Shown in pieces: positions 18,155-27,570 of a stretch of 64,000 nucleotides of DNA; positions within the stretch are counted from its first letter, which is position 1, and each line of letters starts with the position of its first letter. A program made the translations under genes and the position numbers. The stretch is from Bacillus mesophilus (GTDB lineage: Bacteria; Bacillota; Bacilli; Bacillales; SA4): contig NZ_JAAIWM010000011.1 of assembly GCF_011008845.1 (NCBI RefSeq), positions 1-64,000 on the forward strand, given 5' to 3'. The notes under the pieces were generated by a model. The model was not told where the DNA came from. It worked only from the letters and a program-made list of their open reading frames with translations, and ran no database searches.

Positions 18155-19480
18155 ATGAAGTCGCAAGTAAAAAAAGGCCATATGTCATGGTGGCAGCTCT
18201 CTCTGCTTGGAGTTGGATGTACTATTGGTACTGGTTTCTTCCTTGGTTCAAGTATAGCTATTCAGAAGAGTGGAACAGCTGTTTTAATACCCTTTCTTCT
18301 AGCGGCAATTGGTACATATATTGTGTATGATGCACTCGCAAAAATGTCGGTTGAACATCCTGATAAAGGTTCCTTCCGTTCTTATGCAAAAAAAGCGTTT
18401 GGCAGATGGGCAGGCTTTAGCAATGGATGGGTATATTGGTTTTCGGAAGTGCTAATCATGGGCAGCCAACTTATTGCTTTAGGTTTGTTTACTCAATATT
18501 GGTTCCCTTCTATTCCATTATGGATCCTGACATCCATTTATGGAGTACTTGGATTGCTTGTGATTTTAACGGGTATGAATGGTTTTGAAAAGATAGAGAA
18601 TATATTTGGTGTCGTAAAGACAGCAGCTATAGTCATGTTCATACTTGTTGCCATTTTCTTATTATTTAAAGGTACAGGTGAGCAAGCAGAACAAGGAACG
18701 ATTCTGCAATACTATGGAGATTTTTTTTCGGAAGGAATAAAAGGGGTATGGCTTGCTTTACTATATGCTTTTTATGCTTTTGGTGGAGTTGAGGTCATGG
18801 GATTACTTGTAATCGACTTAAAGAAACCTAAGGATGCTCCTAAATCTGGTCGAATTATGATCATTGTTCTAACCTGTATTTATATACTATCAATTGGGCT
18901 CGCTTTAGCAATCGCTTCATGGAAGGATGTCAATTCGAATGAAAGTCCATTTGTTACAGCGCTTGATACCTTTCAATTACCGTATATAACAGATGTCTTA
19001 AACGGTATATTAATCATTGCGGGTTTTTCTACGATGGTTGCAGCGTTATATGCAGTTATAACAATCATCGTGACGTTAGCAGAAGATCATGATGCCCCTG
19101 TATTTTTAGCTAAAAAGGGGAAACTTAAAATTCCTCTACCGGCCTTTTTGTTTACAGCAGGTGGCTTACTTGGTTCTATCATTATTGCACTGTTATTACC
19201 AGAAAAAATCTTTGAGTATATAACTACTGCAGCAGGATTGATGCTTCTTTATAACTGGTTGTTTATTCTAGTCACCTATACCAAATTAATGAAACAGTCT
19301 GTTTGGGAGAAAGTTAAAATCTTAATAGGGATCTTACTAATTCTAGTCACTGTAACTGGAACGTTAGGAGAAAAGGTAAGCAGACTCGGATTTTTTGTGA
19401 GCCTGCTCTTCATAGTGATTATAGGCTTTGCGACTCTTATCATGAGAAAAAAATGGGCAGGGCAAGAGCATGCTTCCTAA
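18155..19480 (+). CDS. amino acid permease (APC superfamily)
   Basis: 441 residues with about twelve membrane helices. The first helix region VGCTIGTGFFLGSSIAIQ is the substrate-binding GxGIGTG-like turn of APC permeases. It is preceded by AGGGAGTGAACAA and follows the deiminase-like gene closely. Guanidino compounds or basic amino acids are plausible substrates because of that neighbour; the sequence alone does not say. Confidence 0.9.
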   Translation: MKSQVKKGHMSWWQLSLLGVGCTIGTGFFLGSSIAIQKSGTAVLIPFLLAAIGTYIVYDALAKMSVEHPDKGSFRSYAKKAFGRWAGFSNGWVYWFSEVLIMGSQLIALGLFTQYWFPSIPLWILTSIYGVLGLLVILTGMNGFEKIENIFGVVKTAAIVMFILVAIFLLFKGTGEQAEQGTILQYYGDFFSEGIKGVWLALLYAFYAFGGVEVMGLLVIDLKKPKDAPKSGRIMIIVLTCIYILSIGLALAIASWKDVNSNESPFVTALDTFQLPYITDVLNGILIIAGFSTMVAALYAVITIIVTLAEDHDAPVFLAKKGKLKIPLPAFLFTAGGLLGSIIIALLLPEKIFEYITTAAGLMLLYNWLFILVTYTKLMKQSVWEKVKILIGILLILVTVTGTLGEKVSRLGFFVSLLFIVIIGFATLIMRKKWAGQEHAS

Positions 19481-19487
19481 GTAGATT

Positions 19488-20249
19488 TTATTTCGAAAAG
19501 TTAGAAAACTTGTTCTTCATACGCATAAAAGGACATTTAGAAGGACTACTATCATCATCACTTAGAAAATATTGTTTCCATTCATGATTGTCTTCTTGGC
19601 CATACCATTTTAAGTCAGGATGGCCCGGAATTCCATCATACTCTACAAGGCGTTTCCGAATCAGTTTTTTCATTTTACGACCAAATACTGTTGAGTCATT
19701 GATTTCATTAAACACCCAGCGTGGTTGAAACGCAAGCAACAGGCATGGAAAGTGTCGGCTTCGACGAACTTCGTGTGCAGGTGTAGCGCAAAAAGCGAAA
19801 TAAGGTTCTCCGTCAAAACAAAATTCCCATTTAGTGTCAGAAGGATCAGTCGGGATATCCTCTGGCCATTCTTTTTGATCATATAATGTGACATTATTTA
19901 ATATCGTCCAAAACATTTCCTGATAATCCTCAACACCATAGCTCTCCAAGATGTCATTAGGTGTTTCAACAAACACAGCTAAAGAAGCGTATTTGCCAGT
20001 ATCACGTGAAATTGCACCATATTCTTTTAATGAATTAGCAAGCTCCTTTGCTGAACTAACTTCACGTGGATCACCGATAAAACTGAAGCGAAGATTATTT
20101 GATAAAAATCCTTGTCTTCCAGGAACACAAGGATACGTATTCTCATCATCGGCAATGATAGAAGAAAAGGACCGATAAGCTTTTTGTTTCCATAAAGGAA
20201 GTGTATCTAGTTGTTCGTCTAACCATTCTTTATCAAAAAGGACTTCCAC
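19488..20249 (-). CDS. YqcI/YcgG-family protein
   Basis: 253 residues from a GTG at 20249 behind GAGGAGGGA. An in-frame ATG at 20285 has no binding site. Recognisable family features include YPCVPGRQGF, then FSFIGDPREVSSAKEL, and a C-terminal PSKCPF. The Cys in SKCPF and the one in YPCVP are conserved as far as I recall. Function unknown; some relatives are linked to N-oxygenation, which is only a hint. It is convergent with the permease gene, 7 bases apart. Confidence 0.85.
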   Translation of the reverse strand: MEVLFDKEWLDEQLDTLPLWKQKAYRSFSSIIADDENTYPCVPGRQGFLSNNLRFSFIGDPREVSSAKELANSLKEYGAISRDTGKYASLAVFVETPNDILESYGVEDYQEMFWTILNNVTLYDQKEWPEDIPTDPSDTKWEFCFDGEPYFAFCATPAHEVRRSRHFPCLLLAFQPRWVFNEINDSTVFGRKMKKLIRKRLVEYDGIPGHPDLKWYGQEDNHEWKQYFLSDDDSSPSKCPFMRMKNKFSNFSK

Positions 20250-20483
20250 ATTTGTTCCCTCCTCTTTACCTTTACAACAATACAATATTAGAAAAGGGAG
20301 GAATGGGTGACTGTCTACTTGTGTGTTACGGAGTCGACATAAATTCTAAGCGTCTATTTCAGTCTCAACTTTGATAGGTGCTAGACTTTTGGAACCTATT
20401 TTTCTTTCAAAAGGAAAGAAAAAAAGCAAGATGAATACTTCCACCTTACTTTTTTGTGATATGTGAATTACTGGAGTAAAAGA

Positions 20484-21056
20484 TTATGACTGACTTGTGC
20501 TACTAATCTCTTTCTTTAGCAATTCTGTATATTCCTCTTTCAAAATAGAACAATATGATAAATCCTCGTACTTTCCATTCTTTATAACATGCTGACGGAA
20601 TGTACCTTCATACGTCATGCCTACTTTTTCCATAACTTTAGTAGAAGCAGGGTTTCGAGTAAAGGCTGCTGCCCAGATTTTATTGAGTCCTTTTTGTTCA
20701 AATCCAAAACGAATTAATAGCTTACTAGCTTCTGTCGCATACCCGTGTCCCCAGTAAGGAACACCAATCCAGTATGCCAATTCCGCACGATTGTCATTTC
20801 CTATCCCAATCGCCATTGATCCGATTAGTTCCGAAGTTTCTTTCTTTTCAATTGCAAAAGTGAAAGAGTTTTTTGCTGCTGCCAATTCATCATGACTTTG
20901 AATCCAAGCTTCAGCTCCACCCTTAGGATAAGGGTGAGGGATGTTTAAGGTAGTGTCTGCAATTAATGGACTTGAAGCGAGTTCTTCAACGGTAGGTGAA
21001 TCCTCAAGTGAAAAGGGTCTTAGTACTAATCTGTCAGAAATAAGAGTAGGAATCAT
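20484..21056 (-). CDS. GNAT acetyltransferase, RimJ/RimL type
   Basis: 190 residues beginning with LISDRLVLRPFSLED, the usual start of RimJ/RimL proteins. The acetyl-CoA loop is GVPYWGHGYATEASKLLIRF, and the end has TRNPASTKVMEKVGM. It probably acetylates an N-terminal amine of a protein or a small molecule. The ATG follows AAGGAGGTACATAC. About 235 bases between it and the YqcI-type gene downstream hold no further gene that I can support. Confidence 0.88.
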   Translation of the reverse strand: MIPTLISDRLVLRPFSLEDSPTVEELASSPLIADTTLNIPHPYPKGGAEAWIQSHDELAAAKNSFTFAIEKKETSELIGSMAIGIGNDNRAELAYWIGVPYWGHGYATEASKLLIRFGFEQKGLNKIWAAAFTRNPASTKVMEKVGMTYEGTFRQHVIKNGKYEDLSYCSILKEEYTELLKKEISSTSQS

Positions 21057-21226
21057 GTATGTACCTCCTTAAATAATAGAATTTATTATAGGAGTTATTG
21101 ATTAGTAAGTCAATTTGTTTTTTACAGAAAATTCCTTTACTTTTTAAATCAGCCTCCTTTATAGTAGAAATATGGTTTTATTGAAAACCAAATTTTTCCT
21201 AATGGAATGAAAAGGAGGAGCAAAAA

Positions 21227-21292
21227 ATGATTAAAGTGGTACGTGAGAGTGAAAGTAAAGGTTTCGATGGGAATAGGGAAATAGACACGTAG
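21227..21292 (+). CDS. possible 21-residue leader peptide or gene remnant
   Basis: An ATG at 21227 follows an excellent site, AAAGGAGGAGCAAAAA, and opens a 21-codon frame ending in ACG TAG, 23 bases before the large GNAT fusion gene. The peptide begins MIKVVRESESKGFDG. The perfect binding site is the only support. It could be a translated leader or the beginning of a deleted upstream gene. Confidence 0.4.
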   Translation: MIKVVRESESKGFDGNREIDT

Positions 21293-21315
21293 AAAAGTGA
21301 ATCGGAGGATTCAAT

Positions 21316-24300
21316 ATGGAAAAAATGAAGCAGAAGCTTAAGATTGTAGAATACAATGAAAACCATGCCGGCGGGGTAGCCGATATGTGGAACAACAGCC
21401 GCGAGGGCTGGGGTGGAGATTCACTTATTACAACAGAAGAAAAAGTCAAAACTCAAGAGGCAAACTCTAGTAATCTCAATCTCTATTTAGCCATGGAGGA
21501 TGACTTGGTAGTTGGATATTGTGGCTTATCTGAATATCGTGAGGATGAAGGAGCACTTTACATCCCACTACTGAATGTTAGAACGGATTATCATGGAAAG
21601 AAAATTGGAAAACAACTTGTGTTAACTGCCTTAGAAAGGGCAGTAGAGCTCGGATGGCCAAGGTTAGATTTGTATACATGGCCAGGTAATACAAAGGCTG
21701 TGCCACTATATAAACGCTGTGGGTTCTTCTGGGAAGATCGTGATGATACGACTCACCTAATGAACTTCATACCCACTGTACTTCAAACAGAGGCAGTATC
21801 GGAATATTTTCTAACTAACAACTGGTATGAAACTAGTACGAGAGAGATTGAGGTTTCACCAGATGGTAGAAAGGAAAATGACTTTACGTATTACGAATAT
21901 AAGTGGGAAGATCAGACACAAACATTACGCATGGAGTTTGAGCGGACTGGTAGAGGATTAAGATTAATTGAAACAAACGATTATCTTATTTCATGTGAAG
22001 TAGAAAATTTTAAGCTAGTATCTGACGCTAGCTACAAAGTTAATTATCATGTGAAGAACAAGACGGGACTTCCACTCCAAATTGATTTTGAAGGGGAGAA
22101 TCATAAGCAAATTGAATTTCCTTTCAAACAGTCAATTCATGTTCAAGGTGAAACGATCATTGAAGCTACATTTCATTTAAAGAAATTTGAAGAGGAACAA
22201 AGCAATTGGAGAACCCATCCTTCTGTTATTACTAATCTTCTTATTAATGGAAAAAGGGCTAGGTTTGCAATAGGTGTCCTTCCTAAACAACCTGCCAAAA
22301 TAAAAGGGGTAGTCCCAGGTTCACAATGCTATCTAAACGAACAGGGAGTATTCTACTTAGATATTGAAAATAATTATCAAGAAGAAGCAACCTTTACGAT
22401 TCATTTTCCAAAATCAAATTGGGTTGATCTAGAAAAGGAAAAGTATATCCTTAACGTTGCCTCAAAAGCCAAGGTTTCCATTCCAGTCTCGTATGTATTG
22501 AAGGAATTCGGATTTTATTCTCCTGTGTTAGATGTTGATGTTCAAACAAAAACAGGGATCACAACAAACTTTAAAAAGGAAGTCGGAATAGCTTTTAAGG
22601 GACTGGGTGCTAGGTTTAGTGGTGAATGTGAACAATATTGGCATATTTACAATGGACTTTATCATCTTTACTTGAGTAAGTTTGATAATAAAATCATCCC
22701 GGGTAGGTTGACTACAGATAGTCAGAACACGTTTAGTATGTTCCCTAAAATTGGGAAGCCATATTCAAGTGAGTTTTCAAAGAGAAAGCCTCATCGTGTA
22801 CATTATGATGAGAACCATGGGGCGATTACTTTGTATGCAGATTATCAATCTAGTGATTTTCCTGGTCTAGAAATCGTTAGTATGTCAAAGCTATATGCTG
22901 AAGGTTTGGTAGAACAATCTTATAAGCTACGTAATCATAATGATCACTTATCAGAAAATGAGACATGGGTGTATCAACCAATCTATCACAATTTTTATAA
23001 GCCTGTCCTGCCTATGAATCAACAAATTATTGAAGTCAATGAGCAAGCAAGTGCAGATTATGGGATTTGGAATAGTAAGAACTTTACAGAATCGTGGTTA
23101 TTTTCGAGACATACACCTTATGCACATGGTATATCTTGGCCAAAAGATGCAAAGGTTAACTTTGAAAACTGGTATATGTATATCGAACATAATCTTGGCA
23201 AAATCAAGCCCAATACAGAAGTTGAAACGAAACCCGTTTATGTTTCGTTTGGCGCGTACCAATCATGGGAGGAATTTAGAGATTTTGCAAACAGAAAAAC
23301 TTTTGATGCAGTAACGCCTGTTGAGGATCTAATCCTAACTGGACTATATGATAAAAATCATGATGTTGACATTCATTTTGTTGATCAAAAAGAAGGTCAC
23401 TTACATGGAATTATACAATTACACTATGGAAATGTAACGGTAGATCGTGAGTTTACACAAACAGATGAAAAAAGCTCAACTGTTCAAAAGTTCGAGTCAA
23501 GTGCTGATTCTTTATCAACTGTGAAAGCAAGCTTTGAATTAAATGGAGTTCAATCCTCTAAACAGGCACTTGTATTACCACCAAGGGATGGAGAAGTAAA
23601 TATATGTACTGAAAACAGAGAGGGTCATGAGGTGTTTGTTGCTACTAATGGATTACTATCGATTTCAGCTGCAGCCTCATTTTATCCTGGTTTGTTTTCA
23701 TTACACGCACATGGGAAAGAGTGGCTCCATTCTTCATTCCCGTCACTGGAGCCAAGGGCTTGGTGGAATCCATGGAGTGGTGGAATTCGTACTTCTATAC
23801 AGGGAGCGAATCATAAGTCCTTTGCAAAAGAGGATACTACAATCACAGTAGCAAGCTTAGTTGATGACTCTAATATGAAGTGGCAAGGAATTAAAATCAC
23901 GACTACGTTCAAGCAACATGAGGAATACAGCGGCCTTGAAATTAAGCAGTATTATGTGATGCTTCCTAATGTGCCGATCCTTGCGCATGTCACGAAGTTC
24001 GTCCAACATACAGGTACGTACTTTCATCATAAAAAGTGGTTTGCTGAAACATGCTTAAAAGCAGGCAATCTGTTGGAAGATAGTTGGATAAAAAGTAATG
24101 ATGAAAAAGGGAAGTATTTTGCAGGAAGAACAGAGATCGTTTCAATGCTAAATCAACATGTTTTAATTGGTTCAACAACTGACCAACACGTTCTTCAACT
24201 CATTACGGACCCGGCTACAGTCGAAACAGAAACTTACATGAATAAGGAAGTTCAATCGATAGCAGCTTGGCATTTACTGAGCTTAGCACATGGTAAGGAG

Positions 24301-24396
24301 TGGATCTCTTCACCAAGCTTCTATGTTGCGAAAGACACCATTCTTTCTAATGATGAAGTAAAGCAGCTACAACGTATTCAGTTAAGAGAGGTTTAA
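21316..24396 (+). CDS. 1026-residue protein: N-terminal GNAT domain fused to a large beta-rich region
   Basis: Residues 8-150 form a GNAT domain: LNVRTDYHGKKIGKQLV is the acetyl-CoA loop (93-98) and PGNTKAVPLYKRCGF is the final motif. The remaining roughly 850 residues have no membrane segment or signal peptide. They show beta-sandwich-like stretches at about 230-430 and a Trp-rich region (EPRAWWNPWSGGIR) near 820. The C-terminal part may be related to galactose-mutarotase-like carbohydrate domains, but this is a guess from composition. The ATG follows ATCGGAGGATTC. The amidohydrolase gene begins one base after its stop, so they are coupled. Confidence 0.82.
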   Translation: MEKMKQKLKIVEYNENHAGGVADMWNNSREGWGGDSLITTEEKVKTQEANSSNLNLYLAMEDDLVVGYCGLSEYREDEGALYIPLLNVRTDYHGKKIGKQLVLTALERAVELGWPRLDLYTWPGNTKAVPLYKRCGFFWEDRDDTTHLMNFIPTVLQTEAVSEYFLTNNWYETSTREIEVSPDGRKENDFTYYEYKWEDQTQTLRMEFERTGRGLRLIETNDYLISCEVENFKLVSDASYKVNYHVKNKTGLPLQIDFEGENHKQIEFPFKQSIHVQGETIIEATFHLKKFEEEQSNWRTHPSVITNLLINGKRARFAIGVLPKQPAKIKGVVPGSQCYLNEQGVFYLDIENNYQEEATFTIHFPKSNWVDLEKEKYILNVASKAKVSIPVSYVLKEFGFYSPVLDVDVQTKTGITTNFKKEVGIAFKGLGARFSGECEQYWHIYNGLYHLYLSKFDNKIIPGRLTTDSQNTFSMFPKIGKPYSSEFSKRKPHRVHYDENHGAITLYADYQSSDFPGLEIVSMSKLYAEGLVEQSYKLRNHNDHLSENETWVYQPIYHNFYKPVLPMNQQIIEVNEQASADYGIWNSKNFTESWLFSRHTPYAHGISWPKDAKVNFENWYMYIEHNLGKIKPNTEVETKPVYVSFGAYQSWEEFRDFANRKTFDAVTPVEDLILTGLYDKNHDVDIHFVDQKEGHLHGIIQLHYGNVTVDREFTQTDEKSSTVQKFESSADSLSTVKASFELNGVQSSKQALVLPPRDGEVNICTENREGHEVFVATNGLLSISAAASFYPGLFSLHAHGKEWLHSSFPSLEPRAWWNPWSGGIRTSIQGANHKSFAKEDTTITVASLVDDSNMKWQGIKITTTFKQHEEYSGLEIKQYYVMLPNVPILAHVTKFVQHTGTYFHHKKWFAETCLKAGNLLEDSWIKSNDEKGKYFAGRTEIVSMLNQHVLIGSTTDQHVLQLITDPATVETETYMNKEVQSIAAWHLLSLAHGKEWISSPSFYVAKDTILSNDEVKQLQRIQLREV

Positions 24397-24397
24397 T

Positions 24398-25252
24398 ATG
24401 AAAATCATTGACGCACATATTCATTATTCAAACATAGGCAGCTTTCATGAAACAGCTAAACGAATTTCAAAAGTTGACTATACAAATGAAGGTCTACAAA
24501 AGGAATTTAAAGAAAATAATGTAGTGCTTGGGATAGCAATGGGGGTTACAGAAACAAGCGGAGAAGGGTTTCCCGACTCTTCTTCTCCCTCTCCTATGGG
24601 TATTGATTTAACACCTGAGATTCCAGCTAATATTTTCTATTGTGCTGGAATTAATCCATATAAATTGGATGAAACAGCCCTACAAGAATTAAGGAAAGAC
24701 CTTGAAAAACCAGAATGTGTTGGAATTAAAATCTACTTAGGTTATTATCCGTATTATGCGTATGACGATGTGTATGAGCCAGTGTATAAGCTAGCCAAAG
24801 AATACAATGTCCCTGTTGTTTTCCACACGGGTGACACCTATTCTGAGCGAGGAAGGCTAAGGTTCTCACATCCACTTGCCATTGATGAGGTGGCAGTGAA
24901 ACATCGTGAAATGACGATTATGATGGCACACTTTGGTGACCCTTGGGTGCTAGATGGTGCAGAAGTCGTCTACAAAAATCGGAATGTTTTTGCTGATTTA
25001 TCAGGCTTGGTTGTAGGAGCAGATGGAGACATTAAGAAGCTTCAGGATACTCGATTTTTTGACCACTTGCTTCATGCACTAACTTTTACTAACAATTACG
25101 AGAAATTCTTATTTGGAACAGACTGGCCTTTGACACCAATCAAGCCTTATGTGGAGTTTATTCAAGATATTATTCCGACGCAATATCATCAAAATGTTTT
25201 CTATGATACAGCACTTCAGGTGTTTCCTAAAATAAAACATCTATTAAAATGA
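24398..25252 (+). CDS. amidohydrolase, TIM-barrel (COG2159-like)
   Basis: 284 residues. Metal-binding signatures of the amidohydrolase superfamily are in order: DAHIHYS at residues 5-11, a central VVFHTGDTY, MMAHFGDPW, and FGTDWPLTPI near the end. It should hydrolyse or decarboxylate a small cyclic or amide substrate. It starts one base after the stop of the GNAT fusion gene and is surely co-expressed with it. A strong terminator follows at 25251. Confidence 0.87.
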   Translation: MKIIDAHIHYSNIGSFHETAKRISKVDYTNEGLQKEFKENNVVLGIAMGVTETSGEGFPDSSSPSPMGIDLTPEIPANIFYCAGINPYKLDETALQELRKDLEKPECVGIKIYLGYYPYYAYDDVYEPVYKLAKEYNVPVVFHTGDTYSERGRLRFSHPLAIDEVAVKHREMTIMMAHFGDPWVLDGAEVVYKNRNVFADLSGLVVGADGDIKKLQDTRFFDHLLHALTFTNNYEKFLFGTDWPLTPIKPYVEFIQDIIPTQYHQNVFYDTALQVFPKIKHLLK

Positions 25253-25279
25253 GTCTCTTATGAGGCTCTTTTTTTTTGC
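25251..25279 (+). terminator. rho-independent terminator
   Basis: Stem GAGTCTC/GAGGCTC with one wobble, loop TTAT, followed by nine Ts. It overlaps the last codon of the amidohydrolase gene. Confidence 0.88.
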
Positions 25280-25317
25280 TCAACCTTCTATTATAACAAC
25301 TCTTATCTGATTCAACA

Positions 25318-25340
25318 TTGGGAAAGTGAAGGTTGAAAAT
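25318..25340 (+). promoter_or_regulatory. candidate regulator-binding site upstream of the subtilase gene
   Basis: TTGGGAAAGT followed by GAAGGTTG and an A run. The same 23-bp layout occurs twice, in inverted orientation, before the XRE-TPR regulator gene at 27430 and 27468. It lies 127 bases before the protease start codon. A further short inverted repeat, TCAACCTTC (25280-25288) with GAAGGTTGA (25328-25336), overlaps it. Binding by the downstream regulator is inferred. Confidence 0.5.
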
Positions 25341-25466
25341 GGCGGATAATCATGCATTTTAAGGGTCAATTTTAACAATACTCAAAATATTCAATGTTTG
25401 ATACAGTGATAGTTAGATAAAAAGGAGGGAGGCATAGCTTTAGACAAAACATAAAGAGAGGATGAG

Positions 25467-27380
25467 ATGATGAAAAAAAGAAACGTGATTTTTGCTACGT
25501 TAACAACGGCAACGCTTATGACATCACTTGCATTTACAGGAGCAAGTACCTCAAATGCCTCAAATGGAGAGATTTCATTCATTGAGGTAAAACAGTCAAG
25601 CTACGAGAGGGAGAAGCTATCTGTGGGGAAGGCTAAATTTCTAATTCAAGATCAGCTAGTCAAAATTCCTAAAGGTATTGAGAAGAAACTAAGAGAAGTT
25701 CCTTCAGATAATACGCTGTATGTTGTACAGTTTAATGGACCGATTACAGAAAGTGAAAGACAAGCACTAGTGGATGCAGGAGTTGAGGTAGGAGATTATA
25801 TCCCAGATTATGCATTTATCATTAACAGCTCATCTAGTAATCTCTCAAAAGTAAAAAATATTAAAAATGTAGAAAGCGTCGAAGCACTTCTACCACTTTA
25901 CAAATTCGACCCGCAGTTATTTGAACACGGTGCATCAGATGTAATCAAAGCCACTATACAAACAGTAAAAGGTAAAAAAGAAAAGGTAACCGCTAAAGGT
26001 ATTACTGAACTGTTGCAGTATGGGTATAAAAATGATGTGGTGTTTGTTTCAAAGGACTATGAATATAAGCTTTTAAATGATGAAGCTGCTAAAATCATTA
26101 AAGTAAACAATGTACAAAGCACGTATGGATTGGATGGTTATGGTCAAACAGTAGCCGTAGCTGATACAGGGTTAGATACAGGAAGAAATGATAGTTCTAT
26201 GCATGAGGCTTTCAGAGGACACATTACCAATATCTACGCATGGGGTAGAACAAATAATTCAAGCGATCCTAATGGACATGGAACGCATGTTGCTGGATCT
26301 GTTCTAGGAAACGGTTCCATGGCAAAAGGAATGGCCCCACGAGCTAATTTAGTATTTCAATCCATCATGGATAGTTCTGGCGGATTAGGTGGATTACCAA
26401 GTGATTTAAAAACCTTATTCTCACAGGCGTATAATGCTGGAGCAAGAATTCATACGAACTCTTGGGGAGCTCCCGTTAATGGTGCTTATACAACAGATTC
26501 TAGACAAGTAGATGAGTATGTATGGAACACGGATATGACTCTATTATTTGCAGCGGGGAATGAAGGATCAGGTAGTCAAACGATTAGTGCTCCTGGTACT
26601 GCAAAAAATGCAATTACTGTTGGTGCTTCTGAAAATAACCGCTCTAGTTTTGGGAGCTATGCAGATAACCCTAACGATGTCGCAGTATTCTCGTCACGTG
26701 GACCAACATCTGATGGGCGTATCAAACCAGATGTAATGGCACCAGGTACGTATATCCTATCTGCAAGATCATCACTTGCACCGGATTCTTCCTTCTGGGG
26801 AAATTATAATAGCAAGTATGCGTACATGGGCGGAACTTCAATGGCAACTCCTATTGTTGCAGGAAGTGTCGCATTGTTAAGAGAACACTTTATGGACAAC
26901 CGAGGAGTGACTCCTAAACCTTCTTTAGTTAAGGCCGCATTAATTGCAGGAGCTGTTAATATGGGAGAAGGCTATCCTAGTAATAACCAAGGCTGGGGAC
27001 GTGTGTCTTTAGATCAATCGCTTAATATTGGCTTTATTAACGAATCAAGATCATTACGAACTGGAGAAACAGCGAAATATTCATATACAGCTGATGGGAC
27101 AGATGAACTGAAGATTTCTTTAGTTTGGACGGATTACCCAGGAAGTACCTCAGCAGCTACCACACTAGTAAATGATCTAGACTTAATTATTACATCTCCA
27201 AGTGGAAAGGTGTATGTAGGGAATGACTTCTCTAGTCCATATAATAATAATTGGGATTCCAAGAATAATGTAGAAAATGTATTTATTACACTCTCTGAAA
27301 AAGGTACATACACAATTGAGATTGATGCTTATAATGTGCCTTCTGGTAGTCAAGATTTCTCACTTGCTGTGCTAAATTAA
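25467..27380 (+). CDS. secreted subtilisin-like serine protease, KP-43 type
   Basis: 637 residues. A signal peptide (about 1-31) and a pro-region to about residue 203 precede a mature enzyme of about 434 residues starting at Asn204. The catalytic Asp233 (VAVADTGLD) and His271 (NGHGTHVAGS) are visible, with Ser in GGTSMATPIVAGS and the oxyanion Asn region AAGNEG. Counted from Asn204 these give D30 and H68, as I recall for the oxidatively stable KP-43 protease of an alkaliphilic Bacillus, and the sequence matches that enzyme closely. The last roughly 110 residues are the jelly-roll, P-domain-like end (DLDLIITSPSGK). The regulator and pheromone genes downstream suggest density-dependent expression. 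Confidence 0.95.
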   Translation: MMKKRNVIFATLTTATLMTSLAFTGASTSNASNGEISFIEVKQSSYEREKLSVGKAKFLIQDQLVKIPKGIEKKLREVPSDNTLYVVQFNGPITESERQALVDAGVEVGDYIPDYAFIINSSSSNLSKVKNIKNVESVEALLPLYKFDPQLFEHGASDVIKATIQTVKGKKEKVTAKGITELLQYGYKNDVVFVSKDYEYKLLNDEAAKIIKVNNVQSTYGLDGYGQTVAVADTGLDTGRNDSSMHEAFRGHITNIYAWGRTNNSSDPNGHGTHVAGSVLGNGSMAKGMAPRANLVFQSIMDSSGGLGGLPSDLKTLFSQAYNAGARIHTNSWGAPVNGAYTTDSRQVDEYVWNTDMTLLFAAGNEGSGSQTISAPGTAKNAITVGASENNRSSFGSYADNPNDVAVFSSRGPTSDGRIKPDVMAPGTYILSARSSLAPDSSFWGNYNSKYAYMGGTSMATPIVAGSVALLREHFMDNRGVTPKPSLVKAALIAGAVNMGEGYPSNNQGWGRVSLDQSLNIGFINESRSLRTGETAKYSYTADGTDELKISLVWTDYPGSTSAATTLVNDLDLIITSPSGKVYVGNDFSSPYNNNWDSKNNVENVFITLSEKGTYTIEIDAYNVPSGSQDFSLAVLN

Positions 27381-27388
27381 CTATTTTT

Positions 27389-27424
27389 GATAGCTCTATT
27401 TCCTATTAGGGCTATCTTTTCTTT
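27389..27424 (+). terminator. rho-independent terminator of the protease gene
   Basis: Stem GATAGCTC/GGGCTATC with a 12-base loop and a T-rich tail. It separates the protease mRNA from the regulator operon. Confidence 0.75.
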
Positions 27425-27428
27425 AAAT

Positions 27429-27491
27429 GTTGGGAAAGTCGGGGTCGAAAAACATGAATTATTCTTATTTTTGGACCCCAACTTTCCCAAC
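27429..27491. promoter_or_regulatory. 24-bp-arm inverted repeat, candidate autoregulatory operator
   Basis: Two copies of the TTGGGAAAGT-centred 23-bp motif face each other (27430-27452 on +, 27468-27490 on -) with 15 bases between. The arms match except for two positions and extend one base outward. It lies 80 bases before the regulator start and is not followed by a T run, so it is unlikely to be a terminator. The third copy of the motif is upstream of the protease gene. Confidence 0.55.
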
Positions 27492-27570
27492 CTTCGATAT
27501 TTCAAAAAATGACTGTGAAAAAAGAATTATATGGTATATTTTATATAGAAATACATCGGAGTTGATAAAG

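Noticed and set aside
20305..20376. Short frame of 23 codons beginning at an ATG behind GGGAGGA
   Set aside because: The ribosome binding site is one base from the ATG, and the sequence gives no sign of conservation.
27429..27491. Terminator hairpin for the protease gene
   Set aside because: There is no T run after the stem and a proper terminator already lies at 27389-27424. The two arms also match the single motif upstream of the protease, which fits an operator better.
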